Below are positions 13,901 to 27,455 of a stretch of DNA of 64,000 bases, in pieces (position 1 is the stretch's first letter; each line of letters opens with the position of its first letter). Origin of the DNA: Serinus canaria (taxonomy: Eukaryota > Chordata > Aves > Passeriformes > Fringillidae); the NCBI RefSeq assembly GCF_022539315.1, contig NC_066316.1:35837245-35901244 (forward strand). Reading direction: 5' to 3'. The notes beneath the pieces were generated by a model. That model had not been told where the DNA came from. It made no database searches and worked only from the letters and a program-made list of their open reading frames with translations. The position numbers and the translations under genes were made by a program.

Positions 13901-16900
13901 ACTCTTCAAAGACAATGGTTTTAGTTCTTCCTAAGCTATTGCAAATGATGTGAAAATAGCTCATGGTATGACAGATACCTAGTTCCTCTAAAATTTCTGG
14001 AACAAGCTGTTCCCTGATAAGGAGTTGGTTGAACTTGCTGGATCATTTGTTTTTTACTGCATGGGATATTTAGAATTCATCTTGGAGCTAAACTGCTAAA
14101 TTGCACATTTGAATATTTGTTTTTTATTAGCTTTGCAGGAAGTTTGTGTTTTAGCATATCTTGTTATAGTACTCCTTGTGTAAGGGATTAAAAAAAACAA
14201 ACCCTCAGAACTTTATATGTCTACCACCCCTTTAATTCAGTGCCAGAAACAAGACTATATAATCCTGAATATGAAAAACTGAATTGCCTATATTTTTTTC
14301 ATTTTTCTTTTAAATCCTGTTGCAGGAGACACTTAATATCTAATCAAGAGTCAGGAACTGAGGATCTGAGGAAATAACAATGTCATGATGACATGTAAAA
14401 GGTTGCAGTATCAGCTGAAGCTATGAATGTGCTGGTCCAAGTCTCTGTTGTTGATGCAACAGCAAAAACACCCATAACAAGTAACAGCATAAACCCAGCA
14501 TTTGAGAAGGACTTAAAATTTAATTTAGTGAAACCCAAGTAAGGCTGATCAAACAAATAAGTGAAAAACTCTGAAAAGATGATAAACTTGTAATTGTTAC
14601 TTGATCCTGTATTTATTGAAGGTGATGAGTAGCTGAAGGTTGTGTTGATTCAAGGAGAGAATACAAAAATCTGTTCTAAGTGGCTGTAATGCATCATTCA
14701 ACCTTCAAATGAATGAAGTCTGACAAATTTCTAGCTGATAAGTCCCCTCTGATATATAACCTGCTTAAGAGATTTAAGGGTAGAGCATAATTGAGTTAGT
14801 CTCATGATAATTCCTGACGTACTAAGCAAGGTTGGGCCGTGGATTGATGTGGGGTCTTACTTACTGTTGTCAAACAAAGTATAACTATTGTAGCCATGAG
14901 AAAGGATTACTTTGTATGCTTTTATTTAACTTGTTACTCTAAGCTGAGTTGCTGTACAATTTCAGTTGTTTAAATTGTGGCCTTCTGTGTTAATTGTTGC
15001 AGCCGAAAAATTTTCATTCTTGGGCCTTCCCATCACGTGCCCCTCTCCCGATGTGCACTTTCCAGTGTGGACATTTACAGAACACCTCTGTATGATCTTC
15101 GAATTGACCAAAAGAGTAAGTGCATTACAGAGCTTAGACTTCTCTGAGGTTTGGGTATGGACTGTGGTACTGCAGTGCTCAGGATTTTCTTCTTTCTTCC
15201 CACTTCCTTGCTCTAAGTGGGATTCAAGTGCAAATCTGGTTTTAGTGCAACAAAAAATGATGCTGGTTGTTTCAGACATGGTTACATCATAACCATAGTG
15301 TTTCTCTTCCTCCTGGAAAGAATTCTAAATTTTTGCTAATCTTCAATTTTGAGTGTGTGCTTCAGGGTTTTAAAACTAAAAAAGTATTGCATCAAATAAT
15401 AACTTGCTGAACATCTTTTCCATTCTTTGGCTGGAAATAAAGGTTCTTTAGTTGGTTTAAGTCTGATTTCTGATAAAGGAATAACAGTGAAACAAAAAAT
15501 TGTTTTTATTTGGATTGCATGTGACTTTCTAACTTGCAAACTTAGCAGCTGTTAGTCCATGAAATGGCAGTCTTTTGAACTAAGTGCAATGAAGATGAAT
15601 TTGATATTTTGGCTTTTATGTATTTTGAGCTATACCTAAGTGATACAGTGTCTTTTTCGGAAGGGCTAATTAGCACAGATGTGCTGTGTTTCATTATAAC
15701 TGTGATTAAGCAAGCTAATTCAGGCTTTCTACATAGGGCCTGCAGAATTTCCTTAGGTAAGAAAATGTTTTGCTTTCTGTAGAGGTCCTTTATAGAGTTG
15801 AGAAAGAGGCAGAGCCCTACATCAAATTCATCATCCAGTGGAGAATTTTCAGAATATGGAGATGACTTGGTATACTCTCAAGCACGCTTGAGAGTAGAAA
15901 AGATAACTTACAAATGTGGATTACTTAATCAGTTGTGGCTGTCTCTACATTTCATGATTCAGTCAATAACAAATTGAACAATAGCTCATCTGATGAATTT
16001 TTCTTAACATATAATGGTCAGTTTATGAAAATAAAAATTCATTGACTGGGCAAATGCACGTATATTTTCAAATGTTTTATTTATGAATTAAATTTTGTAT
16101 CAGAACAAAATATTTTTCAATATACTGGTAAGGTCACTGATTTAACATATTTTGTAAACTGAATCAATTATGTTTATATTTTAATGACTTGAACATAATT
16201 TTATTTCTGAATTTATTTAGAAACAAGCGGTTTATGATGATATCCCTTGGAGACAAGTAATTTTTTATAGTGGGTATGTTCTGATGAAGGTGCACTGTAG
16301 CTTTTTCCACTTGAAATAATTTTCAAAAAGAAGCAAAAAAAGTAGTAAAACCTGATCTTTATTCATTTCAGTTTATGGAGAATTGTGGAAGACTGGAATG
16401 TTTGAGCGCATGTCCTTACAGACAGACGAAGATGAACACAGTATTGAAATGCATTTGCCTTATACTGCTAAAGCCATGGAAAGGTACTAGGGCTAATTAC
16501 TTCTGCAAGAATGAACAGTGTGTGCATTAAATGTTTGAGCTGCTGTGAAGTGCAGTAGGAAATAATAATACATTTTATGGCATAGAAGACCTTATGGTGT
16601 ATATAATGCTCATACTTCCCTGTCCCCTGATAAAAATTTGGGGTAATGAGAGGGTCAAAGACTAGGATAAGTTGCTGTAATTGAAACTGTGAGCAAAGCA
16701 AACACTTAAATAATGGAGTTATAACACCTCTTATAAACAGGTTTACTTAATAGAATTAATATTAGTTATGCTTTCATGAACTTTTTTCAATAGCTGATTT
16801 TTTTCCCCCACTTTTCAAGGCATCTCTGGAAGAAGTTCTGATAGCTTTCTATGGGATTTTAAGTTTGTTTGGAGCCTTAATACTAATTTTGAAATCAGGA

Positions 16901-19900
16901 GTGAATTAGCTTACAGCTGCTATTTCAGATACTTACTTTAAATAAAAATTGCCAATCTTTGTTGGGGTTTCTTCCCTAAGATGTGCCCCATCCTTTTTTT
17001 TTTTTTTTTTTTTAATTTCCATTGTGTTTTGAATTTTACCTAGAGTATCAGATATACTTGGGTACTGTGTTGAACATTTTCATATAAGTTTCATTTACTT
17101 TGGAGAATTACTCAACATGCAGCATCTGTACAGGGAAAATTTAATTCTTACTTCATTGCTGATTTCACTATGTCTTTTCTTTTTGTTTGTCCGATGTTTT
17201 TACTTTGCAGCAGAGAGAAGGGGTTGTATGTTTTCTGAAATTGGTTTTGGGGGTGTATGTTTTCTGAAATTGACTTACTTTGAGGTTCTAAAACAACATC
17301 CTAGTATGTCCTTACCAAATTGCAATCTTCAAATAATAGCAACCTTTTAAACCATTCTGCAGTTTCAGTTAGCAAGCCCTGAAAAATCTTCAGATGTTAC
17401 TTGAATTACAACCTTTTTTCTTTTGCTTATAAGCCATAAGGATGAGTTTACTATTATTCCTGTGTTGGTCGGAGCACTGAGTGAGTCAAAAGAGCAGGAA
17501 TTTGGAAAACTCTTCAGTAAATACCTAGCTGATCCTAGTAATCTCTTTGTGGTTTCTTCTGACTTTTGCCATTGGGGTAAGTTCCATATCTCATTATAAG
17601 AGTATATTGAATATTTTGTAGCTATTTTCAAATAATGTATTTTATTAAACATTGAACATTTTAACTTCTGGTAAATTCATTTTTGCGACTTAAATGCCTT
17701 CATAAAGTTAAAGTCTTTAAAATCTGGAATAATAGGTAAAAAATATTAATGTGGTAATGTGTTTTCAGTGTAGTGGAGGAAATAAATGGTGATTTATATA
17801 CATCTCTCTACTGTTGCAGTGAAGTAATTGTCTGAAGTTGCTTGCTCTTTTTACTCTTCTTTTAAGCACCTCAAAACAACTTTCAGAACTAATTATCTAA
17901 AAATTCAATGGGCATGGCCACTTTGCTCTGACAGAAATAAGTTTTGTATGTTTTACTGCTGGGTAAGATAGCAGATGGATTATTTATGCCAATTCACCAG
18001 TGCTACCCCAGTTCATCTTGGTGACAGAGCTACAAAGACTCCAGAAGCCTTGACTTCTGCCCTGCTTTATTATTTTATTTTTCTTTGAAGTGTATAGTAG
18101 CTGAAAAAGGGACTGCTTCAGAAAGATATATGACACAACAGACCTTCTTCCTTTTTTTCCATTGTCATCTTTGCTCAGCTTAATTAAGTGCATGTTTCTC
18201 TCATCTTTGAAGTGGAGTAGGTGAAAGGTGTATATAAGAATGACCTGGTTCTGTTGTGGCTAATGACCCATCTAGAACTGCTCATTGAATTGTCATAAAT
18301 TTTTTCTTTTAACCTTCATTTACTGTGGGTATTGTTGTGCAAGCAGAAGGAGCCTGACTCCGTGGCTGACTTTGTCAAGAGGGATAGCAAAATGAAATGT
18401 TGCTTTGCTTCTTAATTTACAGAATCAGATTCTAAGGCAATAACAGGCAATTAGTGAGTGATACTTCAGTGTCAGTTCTGCAAAGTAGATTTCTCTTTAG
18501 GAATATAGCCACCCATCATGCATTTTTCTTACTTTACTTCTGGGCTGCTACTTTATGATTGCCCTAGAATTTCTTCAACGGAGCTAAAAAGTATAAAATA
18601 AATGAAGATTACTACTTTATAAGTATTATACTTTCAAATATTTAGTAGGTATTAGGGAGTGGTTTAGCTACAATTTTTCCCTTTTTTATTTTATACGTGA
18701 TTTTTGTTTCAAGGTCAGAGGTTCCGTTACAGTTACTATGATGAATCCCAAGGAGAAATTTATAGATCCATTGAGCACCTAGATAAAATGGTAAGTTTTC
18801 AGATTTGGTGGAACTAACTAACAGATTTCTCCTGTACATTCCATTTCTTTGAACACTTGAGAAATTTTTCTAACAAGATATTATAGATTAGCTATTTTAT
18901 TGAATGTGTAATTTTCCTTTGTTTACCACAATAAGAATTTAGCTGTTGGTTTTAACTAGTATCCTCCCTTTTGCTGACTGCACACAATTATATTGCGGGT
19001 ATAGGTTAGTAAGCATAATTAATGAGAAAAAAGTGCATGTTCACCTACCTAAAATGCCCTGATGTAACCTAATTTCTGCCTACATACCCTCTTTTGTTTT
19101 TGAAAAGCAATAAAAATTATGCATGGGAAATTGTGGTAGTTCCAGCTTGATAGCTGTGATACCGGCATATAGAAACAGCATTGTGATTATGCAAATGTTT
19201 CATTAATATCCATTTGAAGGAGGAAAGGCTGTAGGGCATTGCACTGGTCAGGAAAATGAAAGCCACTGTTTCCTTGGGAATAGCCTTCCCCTGCCACTTA
19301 CTCTATAGTAGGTGATGGGGAAAAAGCAGTACACCATGCTTCATTTGGGGTTTAGCCAAAGGCTTAAAGGAATGTTAAATACATAAAGGTCCAATGCCAA
19401 TTATGTTGCATTTTCTTTGCAGTCACAGGAGCCAAGGATTTCTTTTTAACATAAGAAACCCCCAACAACTTAATGTTCAAGACTTAAGGCACAGATTAGA
19501 AGTAATTCTTCTGGAAATATGTAACCTTAAAATTTGTTTTACAACTGTTTGCATCATTTATATAACTTCTATAGAATCTGTTAGAACAGAGAGCTGTTCT
19601 TATTCATGGCATGTTAATTTTTTCCTTGTCTTGAAGGAATAAATCCTATCTGTTGGAGACATCTCTAGACTTTCTTGCCTTGTGTATACAAATTAACCTC
19701 TTTGTTTTTCTACTATTCATCCCTGGAATAGAAATAATAGCAGTAAATAATTTGCCTTCATTCTAATTATCCCATTCTTAATATTTCTTGTAGTCAGTTG
19801 AGAGGCTTCTCTGTCGAGAAAAGTGTTTTTCTACAGAATCTCAGCATCAGTAGCTTTGATATGTTTTTGCAGGAGAACAGATTATGGTGCATTAGCAAAC

Positions 19901-22900
19901 ATTAGTTTCCCCTTGTTAATTTCTGTGGTGAAAGCTTGAGGAAAGACTGGACTTTGGCATTTAACTACTCTTAGGGAATACATTGCTGCACCAACTCTTC
20001 CTTTTGGTAGTTATTCAGCTAAATGGAAGTGACATTTTTTTCTAAAATGGAAAATCATTTCTACTGTTTAATAACTGTGAAAATATTTTTCAAGCTGAAG
20101 TTTAACTGTAAAACTAAATATGCTATATAGCAGCATACTGTGGTTATTTTTTGCTTGTTTGCATCATGCCATATGTGACCACATGACTCCATATGCAGAC
20201 GCTATATGGAGGAGGTCTTGTTTTGGGTGCTTTTTCAGAGATATCTTGTTAGCAATATCACAAAGATCTCCCTGTCTCATTTTTCCAGTTTTTGGAAGTT
20301 TGTTCAATTTTATGTCTCACTTGGCTTCTTCTTGTTTCCTTAGATAATATTGGATTTTTTTTCATGTGATTTGATGTACTAAACAAAATTGTACTGTTGC
20401 AAGCAGTAGGCCTCTACACAGACAAAATAGCATTAAGATAGAGACAAAACTGTACTAAAACTGGCTTCATTTTATTGGCCCTAACTAGGAAAGCAGTCAG
20501 CTGAGCACATTGTAAGCAGGAGGGTATTCTGGGGCAAGATGAAATCAATTTTCCTTAGAAATACCTTTGTGAGAGGATGATGGCCTCTTCCTTAACTGGA
20601 GCCTACATATTTTCTCACCTAGTACATACAAACTGCTGAATACTTTGGGCATGGAAGTTTTAGAGCCATGAGGCTCCAACATAAAACAAATACAAAGTAG
20701 TAAGTATTGTTGGGGAGACATCATTTTCTCCATGGTAATTGTTGGACTGACACTGTCACCACAGCCTACTTTGTGAGGTAATGGCAAAAGGAGGAAACAG
20801 CCTCATGGTTAGAAGGGGTACCTTAGGGGAAAATCTTCAAATTAAGAGTTATAACTGAGCAGCTGATGTGCAATAGTTAGTTTGTTTCAGGTTATGATAT
20901 ACAATCTTTTCACATATAAGTGGGGGAAGTATTTTGTAAGACATTGTTGAAGAGTAATTGTTTTTGATTGACTAGACAGAAAATGCTTGCTTCAATCTTT
21001 ACTGCTACATTGCTCATTTTATAGGAGCATAGATTTGGTATGGGACACTTTATGCCTCACTTGAGTCAGTGGGGGGACTGTGTTACCCTGAATGCTAATG
21101 GGGGAAAATGCAGGCACCGACAAGTGCTGTGCAGGAATAGCCAGTACTTGGTCCAGGAAAAATGCTCAGCACCCATGGCTTCTTTGGTACCTCTAATGAC
21201 CTGCTGAATTCTGGTGGCTTCTGCAGTGCTGCTGCAGTGAGCCAGGACCTTCCACAGTGGTCCAGCCTGGGAAGGCTTCTTAGGCTGGGCATCATGTAAG
21301 ATGGAGTCTCTGCCTGGATGCCCAAGTCCCTGTTCTCTTCTCTGTGCCTTGACAGTAATTTTCCTGGTGGTAATTTGTTGTGTATTCTGAGTGACTCACA
21401 CATGGAAAGACAGTTGGGCTGGATAGTGCTAAGACCACGTTTGTTTCCACTTCCATTAGAGTGCTATTAGTTTAGATCTTGAAGTGTGAAGAAACAGCTG
21501 AAATAACTGAAAACAGACTTTACCATGACCAGCCAAAGCATTATTGGCACATAGTATAAAATGAGCCTATAGGTTGTTGGAGGGGGTTTTTGTTTGTTTT
21601 GGGATATGTGTGTGAGGTTATTTTTTTAAAGTTTTTTTGTAGGCTTGTGGATACTTGATTCTATTAAGGGATGTTTTTTTGAAAATGTGACTTTGCAGTC
21701 ATGTTAAGTGCACTCTGCTAGGATATTGTAGATGCCATTAACAGTATCTGGGTAACTGAGGTATGCAATTTCTACATGATGCCATAATGACCTTGTGATA
21801 AACTGTGAAACTGTGCTTACACTTGTATCATGTGGGTTTTGTTATGTGTTTTAACTCTGTTTTAAGCCATGCCCAACTGAGTTGTTTCAAATACTGAAAA
21901 TTATTAGCTTCATATACCTCTGCTTTTTTATAAAACACAACCTGGCAAAAATGTTTCCTTTGTTCCTCAACACCATTTTAGACTGAGAAACGAGGTTGAT
22001 AGTCTTTGTTCCTCTGCCACAATGATTTTTAAATCCAAAAGATTGAAAAGTTCAATACAACCTAATGCTTATAGGACATCTGTTCATACCAATTCCCTAT
22101 AGATTTTCTCCAGTTCTCTGCTCTATGGAACTCTGTTAGCATTTTCTGGGATGAGCTGCATGGCTGTAAATGTTTTGCAGTGCTGAACTGTGCATTGAAA
22201 TAAGCTTGCTAGGCATTCTCATAAATCCATGTCCATTCATTTGAGACAAATGTTTAAATGCCTCTGCCCAGTATGTTCCAGTGACTTAAAACTGTAAAAC
22301 TAGTCTCTCAATAGAACTGCCATTTTAATGTTTTTAAAAGGTCGTGAAAGGGTCTTACAAACAGATAAAATAGATTCTCATGAACTGTTCAGTATCTGAG
22401 TAAGTGCCTTATGCATGTTTAGTTTCACTTGGGTGTTTAGTCAAGTTTAGTTCTGCTTTCTTTAGCTGTGTATTGATATGTACAATCTACAAGTAAATTG
22501 ATGGTTGAAAGATAGGCTTTGGAAACTGTGGAAATGCAATGCTATCTATGTAATCACTGCTAGTTAGAGAATAGCTACCATTATTTTTTTTGGCACTCAT
22601 TTAGGCTCTGTAGATCTGGAGTGATTAACAGCTGAAATTACTGGCCAAGGGTCCAAACACTCTCTACATGACTCCAGAAAAACTGAGTTCTAACCACCAA
22701 TTGGCCAGCTTAGCTTGGTTTTGTTTTTCCATTTAAAAAAACATGTTTTCCATTAAAAAAAAAAGTGTTTCTTTATGAATTCATCATATGTCTGTTTCTA
22801 TTTAAAAGTACACAAGAGTAGTGGTTGTCGTTGCTGTTTGTAATTCTCCCAGCTCTCCTGGGAATCTTCTGCTCCTCCATTGTAAGCTGTGATCCAGCCT

Positions 22901-25712
22901 GAATAATTAGCTGCTATCTGCCAGATCAGCCAACGCCCTTGCAGAGTGTTGTGGAAAATTCACTCTTGAGGTGGAGACTTCAGACTGACTGCTTCCTGCA
23001 TTGTGGCTTCTCCTTTTATCACCCAAAAGTAGGGGAAAGAGCTGGGATAAATGCAGAAATCTTAGAAGAAATTGTCTCCTTTTCTGGTATCAACCTCCAG
23101 TTATTCCCATGCAAAGTATATGTTTTTTCCTTGTCTCTAAGGAAGAACTTACTGTTTCACCAACAGAAGCAGCATAACTATGTATTTTATTGAGTTAGTG
23201 AGTGTCTGGAGCTCATTTCCCTGGTGAAGGGAATAATTTTCAGAGAAAGGAAAAAGAGGATGGCGTCTAATACAGGCAAAAGAACAAACCTGTGATAAAC
23301 CTGAGACAATAAGTGATTTAGACTTGTTTCTTAACTACTTTCATGGTGTTTGATCTGCTTTATGAGATGGGATAAGAGTAGACTGTATCTGGAGTAGTAG
23401 GATTCTTTTTGCTTTTAAGAATGCAAATGTTTGTATACATGTAAGATTTTGTTTTCCACGTGTGTTTGGGTATTCTTAGCATGACTCCATGGGATCATGA
23501 GTCTCGCTTTCCATGGAGGAAAGGATGTATACATGTGACTGTCTCCTGTAAAGTGGAAGCACCATCTCCTGGTTCTTACATTTTTGTTAATGCACCAACT
23601 TGATAGTGCTTTAGAGATTTTCTGGATCTGGTTTTTATGCTCTGAGCAAATGGCCAGGCCATGCCCAGATCAACTGCCTTGCGTGCCTGATGTGTCCAGG
23701 ATACATCACACTTGTTATGCGTGTGAATTGCACATGTATAGTGTTTGTTTTATCTAAGGTTTTTGGACATCTGGAAGTCCCAGACAAGTGCTTGGCCCTA
23801 AACTTTGTTACCAGGGAGAGCAGATGGAGGCACAACTTCTTGCTTTGCCCTTTTAGTAACTTTGTCTGGTTATAGCTGTACCAAATCTTATGGAAGTAGA
23901 GCAGTCTTGGATGGTGGGGATCAACTAGTCTTCAGAGCTTGTTTAATGTGAACTTCACTGGTATTTGCAAAGATAACTTCACAGATCTGTGGATTAATGA
24001 CAACTCTGGAAGAGCTCCTGTGCTTTTAGTTTGGCAAGGAATGGAAACAAGATGACTACAAGCTAGAGCTCACATGCTGAGATTCCTTTGATATCCTTGG
24101 TACAAAGTAGAGGGGTTTTCCTCCTCCTCTGTTGTAACAAATGATGATGTATAAACACCTTCTTGTGAATGTGTAATGTAATTATTGCTATCAATTCTTT
24201 TTCAGGGTATGAGCATTATAGAGCAGCTAGATCCTGTATCTTTTAGCAATTACTTGAAGAAATACCATAATACAATATGTGGAAGACATCCTATTGGAGT
24301 GCTATTAAATGTAAGTAACTGTTGATTTATTGAAGAATACAACTTCTGGGAAAATGCTTGCATTTGTAAAACACAATACTGCTGCAGTATTCCTTAGTTC
24401 TAAAATGTCAAGCCTTGAATTAATTTATTTTTTTAAGTGTTCTCAATTTGGTCTCTGATTTTCATGTCTTGCATGTAGACAAATGTAAGCTCTTGAAAGG
24501 GCTGAGGGTTTTCAGTTCCCTAAGGGAGATGAGATATCACATTCCTTTTGAATTTCAATGAAATGCAATCATTCACTTTCTCTTAGCCCTAAATAAATGA
24601 ACAAATAAATCCATCACCCTGAAGACGTATCTACTTACTCTTTTGAATCAGTACTTATGAACTTGTATTTATTTTCTCTATATTGCTATTAGCTAGCTAT
24701 TGTGAGTGCCTTGTGATGTCTGGCAGTGGTTTTGAGTTTTGAAAATAGGTGAGAGATGGCCTCTGTAAGTATTAGTGCAGAGCACCATGAACTCAAAAAT
24801 CAACAACAGTTAGAATTCAGATTACTTTCTGGTTACCATATTCTGCTTTGCTGATGCAGTGCAGACATAAACCTGGCTTAACTTAGTTGTCTAAATTTGG
24901 TCACAGCTGCTTTACAGCACTGGTGGAGTGCTGCAGATTTGTCATACTGCTTGAGTGAATCTCACTGTATTTTTACTGTAATTCAAATCTGAAACAGGAA
25001 GCATGTTCATTTTTTAAAAAGGGAAACTTAATTCACTGGGAATGTAGTCTGAGTGGGTAACATAGAAAGAACCTTTTAAAGTGGAGTCCATAAAAGTTTG
25101 AGCATTATCAGTATTGGTGATGCAAAGTTCAGTACTATGACAGCTCTGTGAATATACCCAACTCTTACCCTCAGATAATTTAGTTTTGCAGTGAATCACA
25201 GCTAAATTCTGTTCATTCACTTTTGCCAGTTGTCATGTTTTAAGAAATTATCTTTGTACCTTCTTTCTCCTTGATGAAAGAAATAGAATCTGAAAAGTGT
25301 TAATAGTGTTAGGTTTTTTTTCTGTTGCATCTGTTTTTCTGTATAAATTCCCCATGGAACTGAAGCATTGTTTCTAAAAGAGGTATAGTCAACGGTTCAG
25401 TGTTGCTTTAGAGAACTGGAAGGGCCAGTGAATGAAACAGCACAGAAATAGGCTACATCCACTAGTTACTGGGAGGTGCTTATATAATGAGCTTGTGAGA
25501 GATGGTGCAAGGACCTTTGAGACCTAGGAAATGTAATTTCACTGATACCTTTTTTTAAACAGCTCTTTTTCTCTCCTCAGGCTATCAACGAGCTCCAGAA
25601 GAATGGAATGAATATGAGCTTTTCATTTTTGAATTATGCTCAGTCGAGCCAGTGTCGAAACTGGCAAGACAGCTCAGTGAGTTATGCAGCTGGAGCACTT
25701 ATGGTCCACTGA
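10880..25712 (+). CDS. MEMO1: MEMO1, protein MEMO1 (partial: coding exons 2-9 of 9, residues 21-297)
   Basis: Joining 10880-10961, 13038-13106, 15003-15115, 16372-16483, 17434-17576, 18714-18790, 24206-24310 and 25581-25712 gives 833 coding bases. That is residues 21-297 plus a TGA, with no stop or frameshift. The protein is MEMO1, a cytosolic member of the MEMO/AmmeMemoRadiSam B family. It acts downstream of the ErbB2 receptor in cell migration, binds metal (iron/copper) and is structurally related to non-haem iron dioxygenases. Motifs seen are [10 protein letters not shown] (His49), GPSHHVP (His81), SSDFCHWG (Asp189, His192) and ICGRHPIG (Cys244). His49, His81 and Cys244 are the metal ligands reported for human MEMO1. 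Compared with the human protein from memory, only a few substitutions are visible (for example Asn69, Lys73 and a Met three residues from the end). The missing 61 bases encode the conserved N-terminus and lie upstream of base 1. Every intron has GT-AG ends. Confidence 0.97.
13038..13106 (+). CDS. MEMO1: MEMO1 coding exon 3 (residues 48-71)
   Basis: The acceptor is TTGGTTCACAG and the donor is GTGAGT. The exon completes Pro48, then reads [17 protein letters not shown] and VDPNI, and ends two bases into Thr71. His49, a metal ligand known in this family, is the first full codon. Asn69 replaces the serine I recall in the human protein. Confidence 0.95.
15003..15115 (+). CDS. MEMO1: MEMO1 coding exon 4 (residues 71-109)
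   Basis: The acceptor is TTGTTGCAG and the donor is GTAAGT. The exon encodes [20 protein letters not shown] followed by [17 protein letters not shown], ending one base into Ile109. It carries the GPSHH motif with His81, a second metal ligand. Two open frames of about 105 residues overlap this exon, one in another + frame and one on the minus strand. Both are shadows. Confidence 0.96.
15873..15896. repeat. Perfect 11-bp inverted repeat in a MEMO1 intron
   Basis: TACTCTCAAGC and GCTTGAGAGTA are separated by AC. The repeat lies in the intron between coding exons 4 and 5. No function is assigned. Confidence 0.7.
16372..16483 (+). CDS. MEMO1: MEMO1 coding exon 5 (residues 109-146)
   Basis: The acceptor is TTCATTTCAG and the donor is GTACTA, a slightly weak donor. 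The exon encodes [20 protein letters not shown] followed by [16 protein letters not shown], ending two bases into Ser146. The EHSIEMHLP segment is strongly conserved across the MEMO family, including in archaeal and bacterial relatives. Confidence 0.96.
16994..17013 (+). repeat. Poly-T tract (20 T)
   Basis: Uninterrupted T run in the intron between coding exons 5 and 6, about 420 bases upstream of the exon 6 acceptor, so it is not that exon's polypyrimidine tract. Confidence 0.8.
17225..17272 (+). repeat. Short direct duplication (19 bp, period 29)
   Basis: TGTATGTTTTCTGAAATTG occurs at 17225-17243 and again at 17254-17272 in the MEMO1 intron. It is a simple local duplication. Confidence 0.7.
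17434..17576 (+). CDS. MEMO1: MEMO1 coding exon 6 (residues 146-194)
   Basis: The acceptor is TTGCTTATAAG, a non-CAG but valid AAG acceptor. The donor is GTAAGT. The exon encodes [20 protein letters not shown] followed by [20 protein letters not shown] and SSDFCHW, ending one base into Gly194. The SSDFCHWG signature near the metal site lies at its end. Confidence 0.96.
18714..18790 (+). CDS. MEMO1: MEMO1 coding exon 7 (residues 194-219)
   Basis: The acceptor is TTTGTTTCAAG and the donor is GTAAGT. After completing Gly194 the exon reads [15 protein letters not shown] and [10 protein letters not shown], ending exactly on a codon boundary. The following intron (18791-24205, about 5.4 kb) is the longest complete intron of the gene in this window. 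Confidence 0.95.
24206..24310 (+). CDS. MEMO1: MEMO1 coding exon 8 (residues 220-254)
   Basis: The acceptor is TTCTTTTTCAG and the donor is GTAAGT. The exon is exactly 35 codons in phase 0: [19 protein letters not shown] followed by [16 protein letters not shown]. Cys244, the third metal ligand, is in the ICGRHP motif. Confidence 0.96.
25581..25712 (+). CDS. MEMO1: MEMO1 coding exon 9 (residues 255-297 and stop)
   Basis: The acceptor is TTCTCTCCTCAG. The exon encodes [20 protein letters not shown] followed by [20 protein letters not shown] and MVH, then TGA at 25710-25712. The C-terminus is of normal length. Met295 sits where I recall Thr in the human protein. Confidence 0.96.
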   Translation, partial: AINELQKNGMNMSFSFLNYAQSSQCRNWQDSSVSYAAGALMVH

Positions 25713-26253
25713 ACTGCTGAATGCTCAGGGATGGCACCTGCACACACTCTGTATTCGGGGTCCCAGCCTAGCCCTTACAAAGATACAGTCCCTGGTCTTT
25801 GGGTATACTGAAACCTCAAACTAATAGAACTCTGTTCTTTTCTAGTAGGTGTAGTCCTTCCTTAGTTTCAACTCATTTAAAAATGCTTTCTTGTTTAGGA
25901 CAATGGAAGGAAGACTGGTATCAGAGCTTTTTGTGAGAGTTGTTTTTTTTCTTTGGAAAAGATAATGGCTGTGAAGACATGGTGGTAGACTGTCCTTAAA
26001 AATACAACATGTAAAGCATTTACCATATCCTAAATTTGCACTCTTTGCAGACCTGTGCACATATACTCAGCTTTCAGAATAGTTTTGCAAGTTGTAAACG
26101 GAAAAAGGGGGGAAAGGGGGTGGAAGCTTTTTAATAAAAGAAAAAAAGGAAAACAACGCATTTATAAATGATTCTGTATTAGAATATAATAAAACTCCAG
26201 TATAGTCAGTTACTACCCGTGATGTACAACAGATATCTTCTATTTTAGTTGCT

Positions 26254-26259
26254 AATAAA
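26254..26259 (+). terminator. Candidate proximal poly(A) signal of MEMO1
   Basis: AATAAA in the context GCTAATAAAGGGC, about 545 bases after the stop codon. No strong GT-rich downstream element was evident, so use of this site is uncertain. Confidence 0.4.
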
Positions 26260-27455
26260 GGGCTACACAAACCAAAATAGTCTGATTTAAACTTATTGCT
26301 TTGTGTTCTGTATGTGGCTGCTTGTCATTAACATTCTTTATCCTCAGTTCTTATGCTTGATAATTCAGCCATTCTGTAAAATATTTCAGAATGTATTTTG
26401 TATTCAGCATCTTTTGACTACATCATTTACAGATTTTTTTTTATCTTAAACCTGCAACTGTGAGTTCAGCTGTGCAAAAGAATTTGGAAAACTTTTTGTA
26501 TAGTCTAATCTTTTTTGTTTCACAATTAATCTATGAAGTAGTATCTTTTAGCATGTGATACAAATTTGTATCAGCAATACACTTTTAATGATTTTTATGC
26601 TTGGTTTGATTATTCAAGTAAAATAGACAAAGTATTTTTGTTTGAGGTTACTAAAAATTGAAAACAGGCAGTAGCTTGAAATTCTTAGAGTATCTATCCA
26701 GCATTTATAGGCCACAGAAGCCATATAGTGCTAATCTCAAGCAATTATTCCTCAAAGGTTATTTGGAAGGGGAAGGTAAGGCTTTGTCTTTTTTCCCCAT
26801 TTTTATTTTTTATTCTTTGACCGTGGGTAGAATTGTTTCATGATTTTTAAACATCCCATGTTAAAAGTTCTTGAACTTTCTTGCAACCAAAATAATGATG
26901 TAATTATTTCAGTTGTCATTCCCAAAGACTTCCTTTTGTTCTAACAAGATATGCAAAGTAGGATGCAGTATTGGCTCATTATCTAAATGGAGATTTCATT
27001 CTGTGGGATTTCACCTGCTATCAAGAAACCTCCTGGTACATTCAGCTTTTTTAAGTGGCAGAGGGGAATTTCAGAATTAAATTTAGATTATCTCTGAAAG
27101 TTGTGGGAATTGCTTTATTCAAAGTCTTAGCTGAGAGCATACCAGCATACCATACATCATGTTAATTCCTATTAAAATACCCTCTGCTTACATCACTTCT
27201 ATTTATCTTGCCACAGTTGGGCACCATTTTAATAATAGCAGGTGAATGCTCCATTTATAAAATGAACTACTTTGCAGATGTTCAAAATCCATCCCAAATG
27301 CCAAACTCCTGTGCATGCCTGTCCTTTAAGTTGCCTTACTGCTCTGCCTTGTTCTTGGAAAGTCTCAGCAGCAGACAGGGAAAACAACTTTCAGATTACT
27401 GTTGACAGACCAGCAAGAGGGCTGTGCAGGTTAAACTGAATTGGTAGCCAGTCTT

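Noticed and set aside
14962..15292. Two frames of 105-108 residues overlapping coding exon 4 of MEMO1
   Set aside because: They use different frames from the conserved MEMO1 exon and read through its splice sites into intron.
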